This document shows, in pieces, positions 63,581 through 64,000 of a stretch of DNA of 64,000 bases. The stretch lies in assembly GCA_902779305.1 (NCBI GenBank), contig CACZBD010000001.1, forward strand, positions 145,817 to 209,816, read 5' to 3'. Made by a program: the position numbers and the translations under genes. The first letter of the stretch is position 1. Each line of letters begins with the position of its first letter. The notes under the pieces were generated by a model. The model was not told the origin of the DNA, did not search any database, and saw only the letters and a program-made list of their open reading frames with translations. The stretch comes from an uncultured Lachnospiraceae bacterium. Its GTDB lineage: Bacteria > Bacillota > Clostridia > Lachnospirales > Lachnospiraceae.

Positions 63581-63727
63581 TATGTTTTTGTGGAATTGAC
63601 AGAGGGTCCGGAGTTTGGACCCTTTTCTTTTTGCCAGTCACAACAAAAGGCTGCCCCAACGGACAGCCTATATATGATCCGGCAGGAAGGACCCCGCCGG
63701 TAAGGGTGGAAAGTTGCCACCACTAAA
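63581..63727. repeat. Structured intergenic repeat, copy 2
   Basis: 147 bases, aligned with 54633-54778. Plus-strand terminator AGGGTCC / GGACCCT (63603-63623), minus-strand terminator AGGCTGCCC-CAAC-GGACAGCCT (63648-63669), and the identical CCGGC/GCCGG hairpin with the same loop (63679-63700). The last 25 bases differ between copies but both can form a small stem (GGTGG/CCACC here, AAGG/CCTT in copy 1). Confidence 0.85.
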
Positions 63728-64000
63728 ATATCATATCATAAGAAAACATGCACGACTACAATTGAATACTTGCAAGAATTTAGTGAACAAATTGCATTGT
63801 ATTATATGCCGGTGGCGGTTTACATAATTCGAATCGGTTATGAGTTTAGATAAATGGGAAGTTTATAGTACATTAAAAAATGGTAGAGTAAAATGCAAGG
63901 TACTTAGAATGCAAAATTAAACCTGTACTTTGACAACTGAAAATTCGCCTAAAAGGTCTTGTTTACTGTTGCAATGGCTTCTGTTAAGGTTCATATGTCG
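63728..64000. other. AT-rich stretch without a supported gene
   Basis: Only a 26-codon frame with no ribosome site (63840-63920) is present. A TTGACA-like segment occurs at 63940-63945. Nothing else is recognised; a gene beginning beyond the edge may be served by it. Confidence 0.4.

Noticed and set aside
54778..63581. Prophage or transposon
   Set aside because: No integrase, transposase, terminase or structural gene; the end repeats look like structured RNA, not insertion-sequence ends.
63840..63920. 26-codon open frame
   Set aside because: No ribosome site and no recognisable feature.

Overview
The window looks like chromosome from a low-to-mid GC anaerobic Firmicute of the Lachnospiraceae type (Butyrivibrio and relatives). 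This is inferred from gene content and signals, not from a marker gene: strong AGGAGG ribosome sites, extended -10 promoters (TGnTATAAT), a Gram-positive LexA box, lipoproteins with LAGC or LTGC lipoboxes, very large secreted proteins with Ig-like and InlB-like repeats, VanW, an Fe-S aldo/keto reductase, hybrid histidine kinases and a YARHG domain. No rRNA, tRNA, CRISPR array or recognisable transposase was seen.

0-26 kb: the 3' part of a large Ig-like surface protein (cut by the window edge), a GGDEF-EAL c-di-GMP protein, an SH3b lipoprotein, a two-HTH XRE-type regulator on the minus strand with its own promoter and operator, a 1741-aa secreted repeat protein, VanW, two small envelope genes, and a minus-strand operon VWA lipoprotein - ECF sigma factor - anti-sigma-like membrane protein led by a clear ECF-type promoter. 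Then come a membrane chemoreceptor, an Fe-S aldo/keto reductase, an HPr-like small protein without the phosphorylatable His, an AraC regulator, and a MATE transporter fused to an RsbW-like ATPase domain.

26-50 kb: a 2579-aa secreted protein (MBG, InlB-like and BIG2-like domains), two hybrid histidine kinases, and mostly plus-strand metabolic or stress genes: two flavodoxin-like proteins, CPBP protease, HD phosphohydrolase, M13 peptidase, OhrR/MarR regulator with a palindromic operator, nitroreductase, aldo/keto reductase, an internally deleted MATE remnant, thioesterase and small membrane proteins. A single-polypeptide sigma factor - TM - YARHG fusion follows.

50-64 kb is the accessory part. 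An FHA protein is followed by a Fic-fold protein that has lost the catalytic His and sits behind a promoter wrapped in three copies of a GTTCCCTAA motif, then the TldD/TldE protease pair. Next is an 8.8-kb block bounded by two copies of a 146-147 bp structured repeat with compensatory base changes. The block holds two AAA-type DUF4143 ATPases just inside the repeats, an HNH nuclease coupled to a MazG-like pyrophosphatase, an SOS-controlled Y-family polymerase operon with a small HAD phosphatase, and a CDF/DMT transporter pair. The most interesting signals are the covarying structured repeat pair (possible minus-strand small RNA with a C/U-rich loop), the Fic operator array, the sigma-YARHG fusion, the HNH/MazG pair and the direct repeats over the ATPase promoter.
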